Notes under the pieces: model-generated
Database searches by the model: none
Told to the model about the DNA's origin: nothing
Seen by the model: only the letters and a program-made list of their open reading frames with translations
Part shown: positions 1 to 7,483 of the stretch, piece after piece
How the letters are laid out: each line of letters begins with the position of its first letter
Position numbering within the stretch: position 1 is the stretch's first letter
Program-made: the position numbers and the translations under genes
NCBI GenBank assembly: GCA_020636225.1
Contig: JACJYI010000003.1
Location: 744,001 to 808,000 of the forward strand
Direction: 5' to 3'
DNA length: 64,000 bases
Source of the DNA: Lewinellaceae bacterium
GTDB taxonomy: Bacteria > Bacteroidota > Bacteroidia > Chitinophagales > Saprospiraceae

Positions 1-65
1 TCAAAGCTATTGAAAACAAAAGCCAATACAAGGGCGTGTGTGGGAATGGGAGAACGTATTCGGTT

Positions 66-134
<69 letters not shown>

Positions 135-170
135 AAGAGAAATGAACAAGCATTGCATGAACAATCAGTT

Positions 171-252
171 AGCCCTGAAGGGGCGTCATCTCAAAGGGTT
201 GGGCAGCGCCCAACCAAAGGATGCACGCAATTCCCTAAGCCCTGAAGGGGCG
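171..252. repeat. Paired AGCCCTGAAGGGGCG repeats around a hairpin
   Basis: The 15-mer AGCCCTGAAGGGGCG occurs at 171-185 and again at 238-252. Between them GGTTGGGC (197-204) and GCCCAACC (208-215) form an 8-bp stem with a 3-nt loop. Similar palindromic intergenic elements are widespread in Bacteroidota and planctomycete genomes. I see no gene between 1 and 964. Confidence 0.7.
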
Positions 253-723
253 GAATCCTGCGCATGCTATCCCGTGTGAAAAGACTAGTCCAGGTGTCTA
301 TAGATTCCCCGGCTCGAAGAGTGTTTCTTCCTGATCGCCATAACGCGATAACTCCTGAACTCCTCCACTTCTCGACTCATGGTCCAGGTGGGTGTTTTGT
401 CACCCTGTTAGCAGTGCCGGCAAACCAATCGCCAAAGCAGATCTGCTTAGAATGGTAACCCCGGGCTACCTGATCGCCGCAGGGGATAAGCCAGGGGCTA
501 TTGACGGGCAACCCTGGCGGACTTGGATTTCTTATCAATGGTTGATCAAATATCCCGAGCTGACCTCCTCCCGTGATCGAAAAGGCACGTGGGATCACAT
601 TGAGTCTATCCGGGGCTAGGCATATGGAGTGTTGTGGGTTGAATGCCATGAAGAAGTTCCGCGCCGATGGGTGATCAGTGTGTCACAGAGACATGGGCCC
701 TGCGCCTGGCATTGGTAAAGGTT

Positions 724-807
724 CAACCCCTCCGGGGTTGGATGGTATATTGTTCTGTTACCCCGGGTTCCACCCGGGGCAATTCATATTGAACCCCTCC
801 GGGGTTC
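724..807. repeat. Three consecutive GC-rich hairpins
   Basis: CAACCCC-TCC-GGGGTTG (724-740), CCCCGGGT-TCC-ACCCGGGG (761-779) and GAACCCC-TCC-GGGGTTC (791-807) are three perfect stems, all with the loop TCC. The first and third are near-identical copies. They are a dispersed palindromic repeat, not a terminator (no T-run). The stretch 260-720 between the repeat groups shows no recognisable gene. Confidence 0.75.
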
Positions 808-964
808 GATATTCGCCGAGGTCATGATTGGAATCTACTCCAGCATTCGGAAAGAACCGCAGTTTATCAGACCACCGGCTGTCTACACAGATAGGCGAGT
901 GTGGTTTTCGCTCTTCAGGTCAATCAACGAATCAACCTCCTCAACTCCTCCACTCCTCCACTCC

Positions 965-1675
965 TCAACCAATATGTCTGAGGAACTCATCCCGGGTCCG
1001 AGTTTCCAGGAATTTCCCGCCGTACTCCGCAGTGATCGTGCTGCTGCCCTGGTCCTCGATGCCACGGGAGCAGACACAGTGGTGCACCGCATCGACCATG
1101 ACCGCGACGTCCTGGGTCCCGAGGATCTCCTGGAGGTCGTGGGCGATCTGCATGGTCAGCCGCTCCTGGACCTGGGGGCGCTTGGCATAATACCGGGCGA
1201 TCCGGTTGAGCTTGCTCAAGCCGATGACCTTTCCCTTGGGGATATAGGCAATGTGCACCACACCGGTGATGGGCACGAAATGGTGCTCGCAATGGCTGTG
1301 CAGGGTGATATTCTTCTCCACCAGCATCTGGTGGTAGCCGAACTTGTTGTCGAACAGGGAGATGGACGGCTTGTTGGCGGGATCCAGTCCACTGAAGAAT
1401 TCTTCCACGTACATCTTGGCCACCCGACGCGGTGTGCCCCGAAGGCTGTCATCGGTGAGGTCCAGGCCCAGGGTTTCCATGATCTCCCGGAAATGCTTTT
1501 CGATCCGGACCATCTTCTGCTGATCGCTCAATACGAATGCGTCCGGCCGGAGAGGTGTATCCATGGAGGTGCCAATGTGGTCGTCTCCGATCTCCAGGTC
1601 CTTGATGATGGATCGCGGCTCCCAAATGGAGGTATGCGTATGACCGTTGGAGGTCGGGGTTTCTTCGAATTTCAT
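965..1675 (-). CDS. folE: GTP cyclohydrolase I
   Basis: Converts GTP to 7,8-dihydroneopterin triphosphate, the entry step of folate and pterin synthesis, in the cytosol as a homodecamer. The 236-residue protein has a variable N-terminal extension of about 50 residues and then the conserved catalytic core. Zinc ligands are visible: Cys129 and His132 in HSHCEHH, and Cys200 in HHCVCSRG. The substrate-binding stretch GLSKLNRIARYYAKRPQVQE and the C-terminal RTRDEFL are typical. It lies 131 bp downstream of the pirin gene on the same strand. The later pathway gene folB is also in the window (55354-55728) but not linked. Assignment is secure; the start is the first ATG with good family length. Confidence 0.96.
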   Translation of the reverse strand: MKFEETPTSNGHTHTSIWEPRSIIKDLEIGDDHIGTSMDTPLRPDAFVLSDQQKMVRIEKHFREIMETLGLDLTDDSLRGTPRRVAKMYVEEFFSGLDPANKPSISLFDNKFGYHQMLVEKNITLHSHCEHHFVPITGVVHIAYIPKGKVIGLSKLNRIARYYAKRPQVQERLTMQIAHDLQEILGTQDVAVMVDAVHHCVCSRGIEDQGSSTITAEYGGKFLETRTRDEFLRHIG

Positions 1676-1806
1676 GGCTTGTCTTCCGTGTGTTCACCTC
1701 GAACACCCCATTGGAACACCTAATTGGGGATATTGTTTAACAAAATGAATCAAGATGAGCCAAAACGTTAAACAAATAGCAAATCTGCTCCGGTGGTAAC
1801 CGGGGA

Positions 1807-2706
1807 TCAGGAAAGAACCATGGGGATATCCATGAGCAGGATCCGGCTGTTGGTCGTCGCCGTGAACGTCAGTTCATCCGTATCCCAAACACCCAATCCG
1901 TCCCGGCGCTGCAGAGGCTGTCCGCTGATCTCGCCGCTGCCCTCGATCATGAAGGCATAGACACCGTTTCCTTTCCGTCGGATCGGGTATGTGGCGGATC
2001 GGCCTGCCTGGAATTCGCCCATGTGGAACCAGGCGTCCTGATGGATCCAGACACCCTGGTCGTCCATGGACGGGGACAGGACCTGATAGAAGCTGTTGGG
2101 TTGGGCCACGTTGCGGATCGGCAATTGGTCATATCGTGGGGTGACCTGTTTCTCTCGGGGAAACAGCCAGATCTGGAGGAAGCGGACCTCCTGGTCGGGA
2201 TTGCGATTGTACTCGCTGTGATAAACCCCTGTGCCGGCACTCATCACCTGGATGTCCCCTTCCCGGATCACCGCGACATTCCCCATGCTGTCCTTGTGCT
2301 CCAGGTCGCCTGACAGCGGAATGGAAATGATCTCCATGTTGTCGTGGGGATGGGTGCCAAACCCGCGCCCGGGAGCGACAATATCATCGTTGAGGACTCG
2401 CAGCACCCCGAAATGCATGCGCTCGGGATTGTAATAATTGGCAAAGCTGAAGGAGTGGTGGGAATCCAGCCAACCGTGGTCGGCATGTCCGCGGGTATCC
2501 GCCGGATGATGGATCATCTTCATAGTCGAACCAGGGATTGTCTTGATGTCAGATGCAATGGGCAAATGATTGAAGCCGACCTGTTCGGCCAGCTGATCAT
2601 AGGTCGATTTCTTCAGTCGCACGTTCGAGGCCTTCAGGACAGAAGGCCCCGTGGCCAGGGCACCCAGGCCCAATGCCGATCGTTTGATGAACGTCTTTCG
2701 ATCCAT
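1807..2706 (-). CDS. Pirin family protein, probably exported by Tat
   Basis: A bicupin protein of 299 residues. Pirins bind a metal and some act as quercetin dioxygenases; the substrate here is unknown. The pirin core starts near residue 65. The metal-binding part is GTHPHDNMEI with a later GTGVYHSEYN. The C-terminal cupin half (about 200-299) is present. The N-terminus carries KRSALGLGALATG after a Lys/Arg-rich start, like the Tat/lipid-type leaders seen on secreted Bacteroidota enzymes, although the twin arginine is replaced by KR. An exported pirin is unusual because most are cytosolic or nuclear. It is divergent from the DinB gene, with 168 bp between the two starts. Confidence 0.88.
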   Translation of the reverse strand: MDRKTFIKRSALGLGALATGPSVLKASNVRLKKSTYDQLAEQVGFNHLPIASDIKTIPGSTMKMIHHPADTRGHADHGWLDSHHSFSFANYYNPERMHFGVLRVLNDDIVAPGRGFGTHPHDNMEIISIPLSGDLEHKDSMGNVAVIREGDIQVMSAGTGVYHSEYNRNPDQEVRFLQIWLFPREKQVTPRYDQLPIRNVAQPNSFYQVLSPSMDDQGVWIHQDAWFHMGEFQAGRSATYPIRRKGNGVYAFMIEGSGEISGQPLQRRDGLGVWDTDELTFTATTNSRILLMDIPMVLS

Positions 2707-2874
2707 AAGGTGATCTTTTCTGGATGATAGAATATTGAAATAACCCTGGTGTCAAAATTGTTCAATCCTCAGGCCGCTGCCAGGGAAGGCTTGATCCATG
2801 TCATCCACCCTCATGAGCAGAACCACCATGGCACTGGTCAAAAACGCCCAGCTTTACACGAAATCGATCTGGAT

Positions 2875-3393
2875 ATGAAACACATGATCCTACTCCTGGC
2901 CCTCCTGTGGAATGGCGCTCTCCTGGCACAACAGGACCCGTTCATCGCCGATTTTCTCCTCAGGTGGGAGAATGCCCGGCAATACACCTTGCAGATGGTG
3001 GAGGCGATGCCGGAACGGCATTTTGATTTCCGTCCCGTCAAGGAAGAGATGACCTTCGGTGAACAATGCCTGCACATGGTGTCGAATATCTACAACCTGA
3101 CCAACCGGTATATCCAGGAGGACTCCTTGTACCAAAAGCCGGACACACACTCCTCGGTCATGGACAAGCAGGAAGTGCTCAACTGGATCAACAAGGCCTT
3201 CGACGATGCCTCCGATGTGGTGGCCAATACGGATCCTCGTGATCTGGATACCCTCACTGACTTCTTCGACGGCCCGATCAGCAAGCGTCGGGTGATCATG
3301 CTGCTCAACGACCATCAGTCCCACCATCGCGGGCAAATGGTGGTCTACCTGCGTCTGAAAGGGATCAGTCCGCCGAAATATGTAGGATGGTAA
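2875..3393 (+). CDS. Secreted DinB family protein
   Basis: A DinB-like four-helix bundle of 172 residues; this superfamily includes metal-dependent thiol transferases and many proteins of unknown role. I chose the ATG at 2875 because it directly precedes a signal peptide (MKHMILLLALLWNGALLAQ); an in-frame start 126 bp upstream would bury it. Putative metal-binding histidines are in GEQCLHM and in DHQSHHRGQ near the C-terminus, the usual first and third His positions. This is one of three DinB-type genes in the window (the others are 41944-42474 and 42556-43128), and the only one with an export signal. The substrate is unknown. Confidence 0.85.
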   Translation: MKHMILLLALLWNGALLAQQDPFIADFLLRWENARQYTLQMVEAMPERHFDFRPVKEEMTFGEQCLHMVSNIYNLTNRYIQEDSLYQKPDTHSSVMDKQEVLNWINKAFDDASDVVANTDPRDLDTLTDFFDGPISKRRVIMLLNDHQSHHRGQMVVYLRLKGISPPKYVGW

Positions 3394-3530
3394 TGGGTAA
3401 ATTCCAAATGACAAGTATCAAATCACAAATAAATTCCAAATCCAAAATTTCAAATTTCAAACAGGATTAAGTGGCACCAAATTGTAAGTCTGACGTTGTC
3501 ATTCAGGAAACTGATCCCTATATTCATCCT

Positions 3531-3821
3531 ATGAAAAGGCACATCTTCCCAGCATTGGTTTTCGTCGGAACTGTACTCTTGATTTCGGGTTGCATGCCGG
3601 GCGGGGGGCACAACGGACCGGAAGAACCTGCCGGATTCCTGATGGGGATCTGGCATGGTTGGATCGCCCCCATTTCCCTCATCGCCGGTCTGTTCAACGA
3701 CACCATTCGTGTCTATGAGCCGTTCAATACCGGCTGGTGGTATGACTTCGGGTTCTATATGGCGGTGATCGCCGGATTTGGCAGCCTGTCCCTGGTGCGT
3801 CGAAAGGCGAGCGGTAGATAG
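3531..3821 (+). CDS. Small lipoprotein-like membrane protein, unknown function
   Basis: A 96-residue protein. I chose the start MKRHIFPA because the next residues form a hydrophobic stretch ending in the lipobox-like LLISGC (about residues 13-18). Further on are an aromatic segment (GIWHGWIAPISLIAGLF) and a C-terminal hydrophobic helix ending in RRKASGR. Short proteins with GxWHGxIAPxxLI and a late WYDxGFY motif are common in bacteria, usually uncharacterised. It follows the DinB gene on the same strand after an AT-rich spacer and is convergent with fdhD. No function can be given. Confidence 0.75.
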   Translation: MKRHIFPALVFVGTVLLISGCMPGGGHNGPEEPAGFLMGIWHGWIAPISLIAGLFNDTIRVYEPFNTGWWYDFGFYMAVIAGFGSLSLVRRKASGR

Positions 3822-3865
3822 GCAGTGCACCGGTCCGGGAGAGAACCGGCATGCAGGTACAAGGA

Positions 3866-4714
3866 TCAATCGTCGGTGATCACCCGCTGTCGGCCCGTGT
3901 AGACATTCATCCGATCGGTCCCTGCAAATCCGATGAGGGTCAGTCCGCCCTCCTCGGCCAGGTCAATGGCCAGACTGGATGGCGCCCCGACGGCGACCAG
4001 GATAGGGATCCCGGCCAACAGGGCCTTTTGGACCAATTCAAAACTGGCCCGCCCACTCAGGACCACCACCGCCGCATTGGCCTGCAGCTCTGGTTGGCCG
4101 ATCAGGCTGCCGACCAGCTTGTCCATGGCATTGTGCCGACCCACGTCCTCCCGCAGCAGGAGCAAGGACCCGTGTCGATCGAACAATCCGCTGGCATGAA
4201 TCCCTCCGGTCAAGGCAAAGAGCGATTGCTGTTGGCGCAATTGGTCGGGCAGTTGCTGGAGAAGAGACCCTTCGATGCGCGGTTCCAGCGGGAACAGGTC
4301 ACCGTGCAGGGTTTCCATGACCGCGTCGATCGAGGCCTTGCCGCAGACGCCGCAACTGGAGGTCAGATAGAAATGTCGTTCCAGCATGCTCCAATCGATG
4401 GGTACAGCAGGGGAGAGGTCCACCTGGACGGTATGCCCTCTGCCCGCTTCGCGCCGGGTGGATACAGGTTCGATGGAGCGGATCCGCGAGGGATCGGAGA
4501 CAATGCCTTCACTGAACAGGAATCCGCGAACCAGGTCCTCGTCCTGCCCGGGCGTGCGCATGGTGATGGCCAGGCTTCGCTCCTCCCGTTGGTCCTCCGG
4601 TCCGTAGATCAGGCGGATCTCCAGGGGCTCCTCCACAGTCACGGGATCAGGTGTCTCCTGCCAGCCCGACTGACGATCAAAGCGCAGGATGGTGTAGGGT
4701 CGATATCCGGACAA
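3866..4714 (-). CDS. fdhD: Formate dehydrogenase accessory sulfurtransferase FdhD
   Basis: FdhD carries sulfur from the IscS cysteine desulfurase to the molybdenum cofactor of formate dehydrogenases. The 282-residue protein fits the family (about 260-290). The CGVCG motif places the two reactive cysteines at residues 121 and 124, the same numbering as in the E. coli protein. EDVGRHNAMDK and SGRASFELVQK are the other family signatures. The start codon is TTG; no ATG gives a complete N-terminus, and a -7 box (4730-4737) lies 15 bp upstream of it. No formate dehydrogenase or molybdopterin gene is nearby, so the client enzyme must be encoded elsewhere. Confidence 0.95.
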   Translation of the reverse strand: MSGYRPYTILRFDRQSGWQETPDPVTVEEPLEIRLIYGPEDQREERSLAITMRTPGQDEDLVRGFLFSEGIVSDPSRIRSIEPVSTRREAGRGHTVQVDLSPAVPIDWSMLERHFYLTSSCGVCGKASIDAVMETLHGDLFPLEPRIEGSLLQQLPDQLRQQQSLFALTGGIHASGLFDRHGSLLLLREDVGRHNAMDKLVGSLIGQPELQANAAVVVLSGRASFELVQKALLAGIPILVAVGAPSSLAIDLAEEGGLTLIGFAGTDRMNVYTGRQRVITDD

Positions 4715-4729
4715 CTGCTGACGTTTTCG

Positions 4730-4737
4730 GAAAGATA
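4730..4737 (-). promoter_or_regulatory. Predicted -7 box for fdhD
   Basis: TATCTTTC on the minus strand matches the Bacteroidota -7 consensus TAnnTTTG in all but the last base. It sits 15 bp before the TTG start of fdhD, which supports that start. No clear -33 element is visible. Confidence 0.5.
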
Positions 4738-4765
4738 CAACGCAAACCCGTTCTGGCAGAAGCCG

Positions 4766-5134
4766 CTATCGGGGGTACCCCTGGTTGACCCAGCACTGGA
4801 TGAGATCCAGTTCTTCCTGGGTGAGGGTTTCCCGCTGGACATTGGGGTAGACGCTTTTGCTCGGGGGCATGCGCAAGGCCGGATCGGACATGCGCTGGAA
4901 GACCCGATCCACCAGCAGACCGCTCTGGAGCTTGGGTTCGATACCCTCATAGGTGTCGTAGGCCCCGGCATGGCATCCGGCATAGTTGCAGGTTTCATCG
5001 ATCAGCGGAAAGATGTCCACCGCATAGGAGAGCGGGGTGGCACAGGGGTCAGGTCCTTCCGTGATCACGGGATCATTCTTGCAGGCACCCAGCAGGAGGA
5101 TGGTCAGGATGGCGGAGAGGGCGATAGTTTTCAT
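4766..5134 (-). CDS. Cytochrome-c-like lipoprotein
   Basis: A 122-residue predicted lipoprotein. The signal peptide MKTIALSAILTILLLGAC ends in a lipobox with Cys18. The mature part has CNYAGCH (Cys-x4-Cys-His), as in the atypical heme-binding motif of Planctomycete-type cytochrome c domains, then a downstream MPP with a candidate Met axial ligand and a C-terminal LIQCWVNQGYP typical of these domains. It is probably a small periplasmic or outer-membrane electron carrier or a structural fold of that type; heme attachment at a CX4CH site is not certain. It is divergent from the bacilliredoxin gene; both starts lie within 72 bp. Confidence 0.75.
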   Translation of the reverse strand: MKTIALSAILTILLLGACKNDPVITEGPDPCATPLSYAVDIFPLIDETCNYAGCHAGAYDTYEGIEPKLQSGLLVDRVFQRMSDPALRMPPSKSVYPNVQRETLTQEELDLIQCWVNQGYPR

Positions 5135-5180
5135 GGGAATCGAACAAGAAGCACATCTTCTTGTTTAAACTGAATCCAAT

Positions 5181-5188
5181 TAACTTTG
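5181..5188 (+). promoter_or_regulatory. Predicted -7 box for bacilliredoxin gene
   Basis: TAACTTTG is a perfect TAnnTTTG match. A TTG at 5161-5163, 17 bp upstream, could be the -33 element. The ATG used lies 18 bp downstream of the box, which rules out the longer in-frame start at 5161, since that lies upstream of the promoter. Confidence 0.65.
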
Positions 5189-5205
5189 CAGAAAATCTGA
5201 CCTCT

Positions 5206-5622
5206 ATGTATCCGATCGAACTGACTGCTCCCATGACCAAGGACCTGACCGATTTCGGCTTTCACCCGCTCACTGATCCCGCCGATGTCGACGCCCTGCT
5301 GAGCAAGGAGGAGGGAACAGTCCTCATGGTCGTCAATTCCGTGTGTGGATGTGCGGCGGCCAACTGCCGTCCAGGTGTCAAGCTGGCCCTTCATCGTTCG
5401 GAAAAACGCCCGGATAGCCTGGGTACGGTGTTCGCCGGGGTTGATCCGGAGGCTACTGCCAGGGCGCGTGAGTATTTTCTGCCCTATCCCCCGAGCAGTC
5501 CGGCCATCGCGCTGTTCAAGGACGGCGAACTGGTCCACATGCTGGAGCGTCACCACATCGAAGGTCGTCCGGCATCGATGATCGCGGACAACCTGATCAC
5601 GGCCTTCGAAAAATTCTGTTGA
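5206..5622 (+). CDS. BrxA/BrxB family bacilliredoxin
   Basis: A thioredoxin-fold protein of 138 residues. In Firmicutes these proteins remove bacillithiol from S-bacillithiolated proteins, and Bacteroidota also make bacillithiol. The active-site CGC is at Cys47-Gly48-Cys49 within NSVCGCAAANCRPG, with another Cys at 54. The opening MYPIELTAPM and the end HMLERHHIEGRP are characteristic. The protein is probably a cytosolic redox enzyme. It converges directly on pdxH, with the two stop codons adjacent (5622/5623). Confidence 0.92.
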   Translation: MYPIELTAPMTKDLTDFGFHPLTDPADVDALLSKEEGTVLMVVNSVCGCAAANCRPGVKLALHRSEKRPDSLGTVFAGVDPEATARAREYFLPYPPSSPAIALFKDGELVHMLERHHIEGRPASMIADNLITAFEKFC

Positions 5623-6270
5623 TCAGGGAGAAAGCCGTTCGATATCCCAGCGCTGATCCTGTAGTCGGTACTGGACCCGGTCGTGCAGTCGGCTGATCCG
5701 GCCCTGCCAGAATTCAACGAGATCCGGTTCCACCAGATAGCCTCCCCAGAAGGGAGGAAGAGGCAGGAACGCTTCCTCGGCATACTTCTCTTCGATCTCC
5801 CGGTATTGTTTTTCCAGGATGACCCTGCTGGCAATGACCTTGCTTTGACGGGACACCCAGGCCCCGATCTGGCTTTCCTTCGGACGTGACTGGAAGTAGG
5901 TCCTGGATTCCTCATCATGGATCCGCCGGGCCCTGCCTTCGATCCGGACCTGTCGCTGGAGTTCGAGCCAGAGAAAGTTGAGGCAGACCCGTGGATTGTG
6001 ACCGATCTCCTCGCCCTTTCGGCTCTCGTAATTCGTGTAGAAGACCAGCCCTTCATTCCGGATTTCCTTCAGGAGCACGACCCTGGCGGTGGGCTGCCCC
6101 TGGCTGTTGACCGTGGCGAGAGTCATGGCATTGGGCTCCAGGAGCTGGCTGTCCACCGCTTCGGCAAACCAGGTTCGCAACTGGGCGATCGGATCAGCAG
6201 CAACACTGGATTCATCCAGTTCGTGCAGGCTGTAATTGCGGCGCATGGCCGCCAGATCGGAAACATTCAT
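5623..6270 (-). CDS. pdxH: Pyridoxamine 5'-phosphate oxidase
   Basis: FMN-dependent oxidation of pyridoxine/pyridoxamine 5'-phosphate to PLP, the last step of vitamin B6 synthesis and salvage. From the ATG chosen (MNVSDLAAMRRNY) the protein has 215 residues, the usual length. Signatures include LLKEIRNEGLVFYTNYESRKG, SRPKESQIGAWVSRQS and the C-terminal FWQGRISRLHDRVQY (RxSRLHDR). A longer frame reaches 6333 but crosses the predicted -7 box at 6288-6295, so the shorter start is preferred. Assignment is secure. Confidence 0.96.
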   Translation of the reverse strand: MNVSDLAAMRRNYSLHELDESSVAADPIAQLRTWFAEAVDSQLLEPNAMTLATVNSQGQPTARVVLLKEIRNEGLVFYTNYESRKGEEIGHNPRVCLNFLWLELQRQVRIEGRARRIHDEESRTYFQSRPKESQIGAWVSRQSKVIASRVILEKQYREIEEKYAEEAFLPLPPFWGGYLVEPDLVEFWQGRISRLHDRVQYRLQDQRWDIERLSP

Positions 6271-6287
6271 GGCTACCGGATTTTGCC

Positions 6288-6295
6288 TGAAGGTA
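6288..6295 (-). promoter_or_regulatory. Predicted -7 box for pdxH
   Basis: TACCTTCA on the minus strand, 17 bp before the pdxH ATG, a 6/8 fit to TAnnTTTG including both fixed TA bases. Confidence 0.4.
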
Positions 6296-6517
6296 CAAGG
6301 ACTTGCCATCCCGGAGGATGACCTGGGTCGCATGCGTACCGGATTTCACTCATCTGTACCCTTCACCGCTCATGGAGGCAACGGGCAATTCCTCATATTC
6401 TTCGCCCGGGCAACCGGCCATCCTGCTCCCTTCAACGAATGCGCCCTGTATGTTCCCTCCTGAAATGCTCCTTGCCTGGTTGTTTGTCATCCGATTGGTC
6501 TACATTCGCAGTTGATT

Positions 6518-6997
6518 ATGGCGACGACGACTTCCATCCAATCCGGCCATTGGCGCATCACCCTGCTCTGGATCCTGCTCACCGCAGTCATCTGGGGCAC
6601 ATTCAGTGCTCCCATTCTGCTCAACCAGGTCGAATTTCCCTTCTGGTTGACACATAGTGTATTCATCCTGGTGTTCATGGGATGTATCCGGTATCTGTTC
6701 TTCCTTCGCCATTCCTGGCTGGTCCGGCAGCAATACCTCAAGGTGGCGATCGTCTTTCTGGCCATTTGGGGGGTCTTCTATCTGGTTGACTCCTTGCACG
6801 ACTTCCAGGTCTTCACCGATGAGGATGGACTGGAGACCTTTCTCGGACATCTGCCCAATGCCGATTATACCAGCCTGCGCAACTTCATCAAGTCGGAAAT
6901 GATCTTCTTCGGCACCGGCAGCATCATCGCCCTGGCTATCCTGGCCATTCGCATGATCATCTCCGTGTGGAGATGGCACAACCTGAAGAAAGCCTGA
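6518..6997 (+). CDS. Four-helix integral membrane protein, unknown function
   Basis: 159 residues from the ATG at 6518 (a TTG two codons upstream is possible). About four transmembrane segments are visible: residues 15-35, 44-64, 74-95 and 128-152, with a soluble loop near 98-127 (DFQVFTDEDGLETFLGHL). The pattern resembles uncharacterised Bacteroidota membrane proteins; I do not recognise a named family. The AhpD-like gene follows after 23 bp on the same strand, so the two are probably co-transcribed. Confidence 0.8.
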   Translation: MATTTSIQSGHWRITLLWILLTAVIWGTFSAPILLNQVEFPFWLTHSVFILVFMGCIRYLFFLRHSWLVRQQYLKVAIVFLAIWGVFYLVDSLHDFQVFTDEDGLETFLGHLPNADYTSLRNFIKSEMIFFGTGSIIALAILAIRMIISVWRWHNLKKA

Positions 6998-7020
6998 GAA
7001 TCCTGTAAACCCCGGAATCT

Positions 7021-7365
7021 ATGTCCAAGCAAGTCGACGAATTCAATGCCTATCGCCAGCGGATGAACGATGTCATCCTCTCCAAGGAGAATAAGGTGCT
7101 CAAGCGATTCTGGAGTCTGGACAACCAGACCTACCAGGATGGGGCACTACCGGTGAAGACCAAGGAATTGCTGGGCCTGGTGGCCTCCATGGTCCTGCGA
7201 TGCGATGACTGTATCAAGTATCACCTGGGTACCTGCCATGAACTGGGTTGTACCACCGAGGAGATCTACGAGGTATTCAGCATCGCCAACCTGGTCGGTG
7301 GATCGATCTGTATCCCGCACACCCGCCGAGCAGCAGAGTACTGGGAGGAGCTGATCGGATCATAG
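7021..7365 (+). CDS. Carboxymuconolactone decarboxylase (AhpD-like) family protein
   Basis: An all-helical protein of 114 residues with the AhpD core motif Cys61-Asp-Asp-Cys64-x3-His68 (CDDCIKYH). In AhpD this CxxC is a peroxidase-coupled disulfide reductase site; other family members are lactone decarboxylases. The presence of both cysteines and the histidine favours a redox role. It probably forms an operon with the preceding membrane protein, 23 bp away. The physiological partner is unknown. Confidence 0.9.
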   Translation: MSKQVDEFNAYRQRMNDVILSKENKVLKRFWSLDNQTYQDGALPVKTKELLGLVASMVLRCDDCIKYHLGTCHELGCTTEEIYEVFSIANLVGGSICIPHTRRAAEYWEELIGS

Positions 7366-7470
7366 CGGTCTTCCCGGCAAGGTGGCATTCCCTCCCGGGA
7401 TCCTTGGAGATGTTCCCGGATCCGGGCTGAATTTCTGGCGGCTCCGGCCGATTCCTTCTTGGGTGGATTG

Positions 7471-7478
7471 TATCTTCG
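7471..7478 (+). promoter_or_regulatory. Predicted -7 box for pcrA-type helicase
   Basis: TATCTTCG lies only 5 bp before the ATG at 7484, implying a very short leader. It argues against the in-frame start at 7382, which would place the promoter inside the gene. Confidence 0.5.
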
Positions 7479-7483
7479 CGCCC

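Noticed and set aside
3851..5173. 440-codon plus-strand frame opposite fdhD and the cytochrome-like lipoprotein gene
   Set aside because: Antisense shadow of two well-supported genes in GC-rich DNA; no family resemblance.
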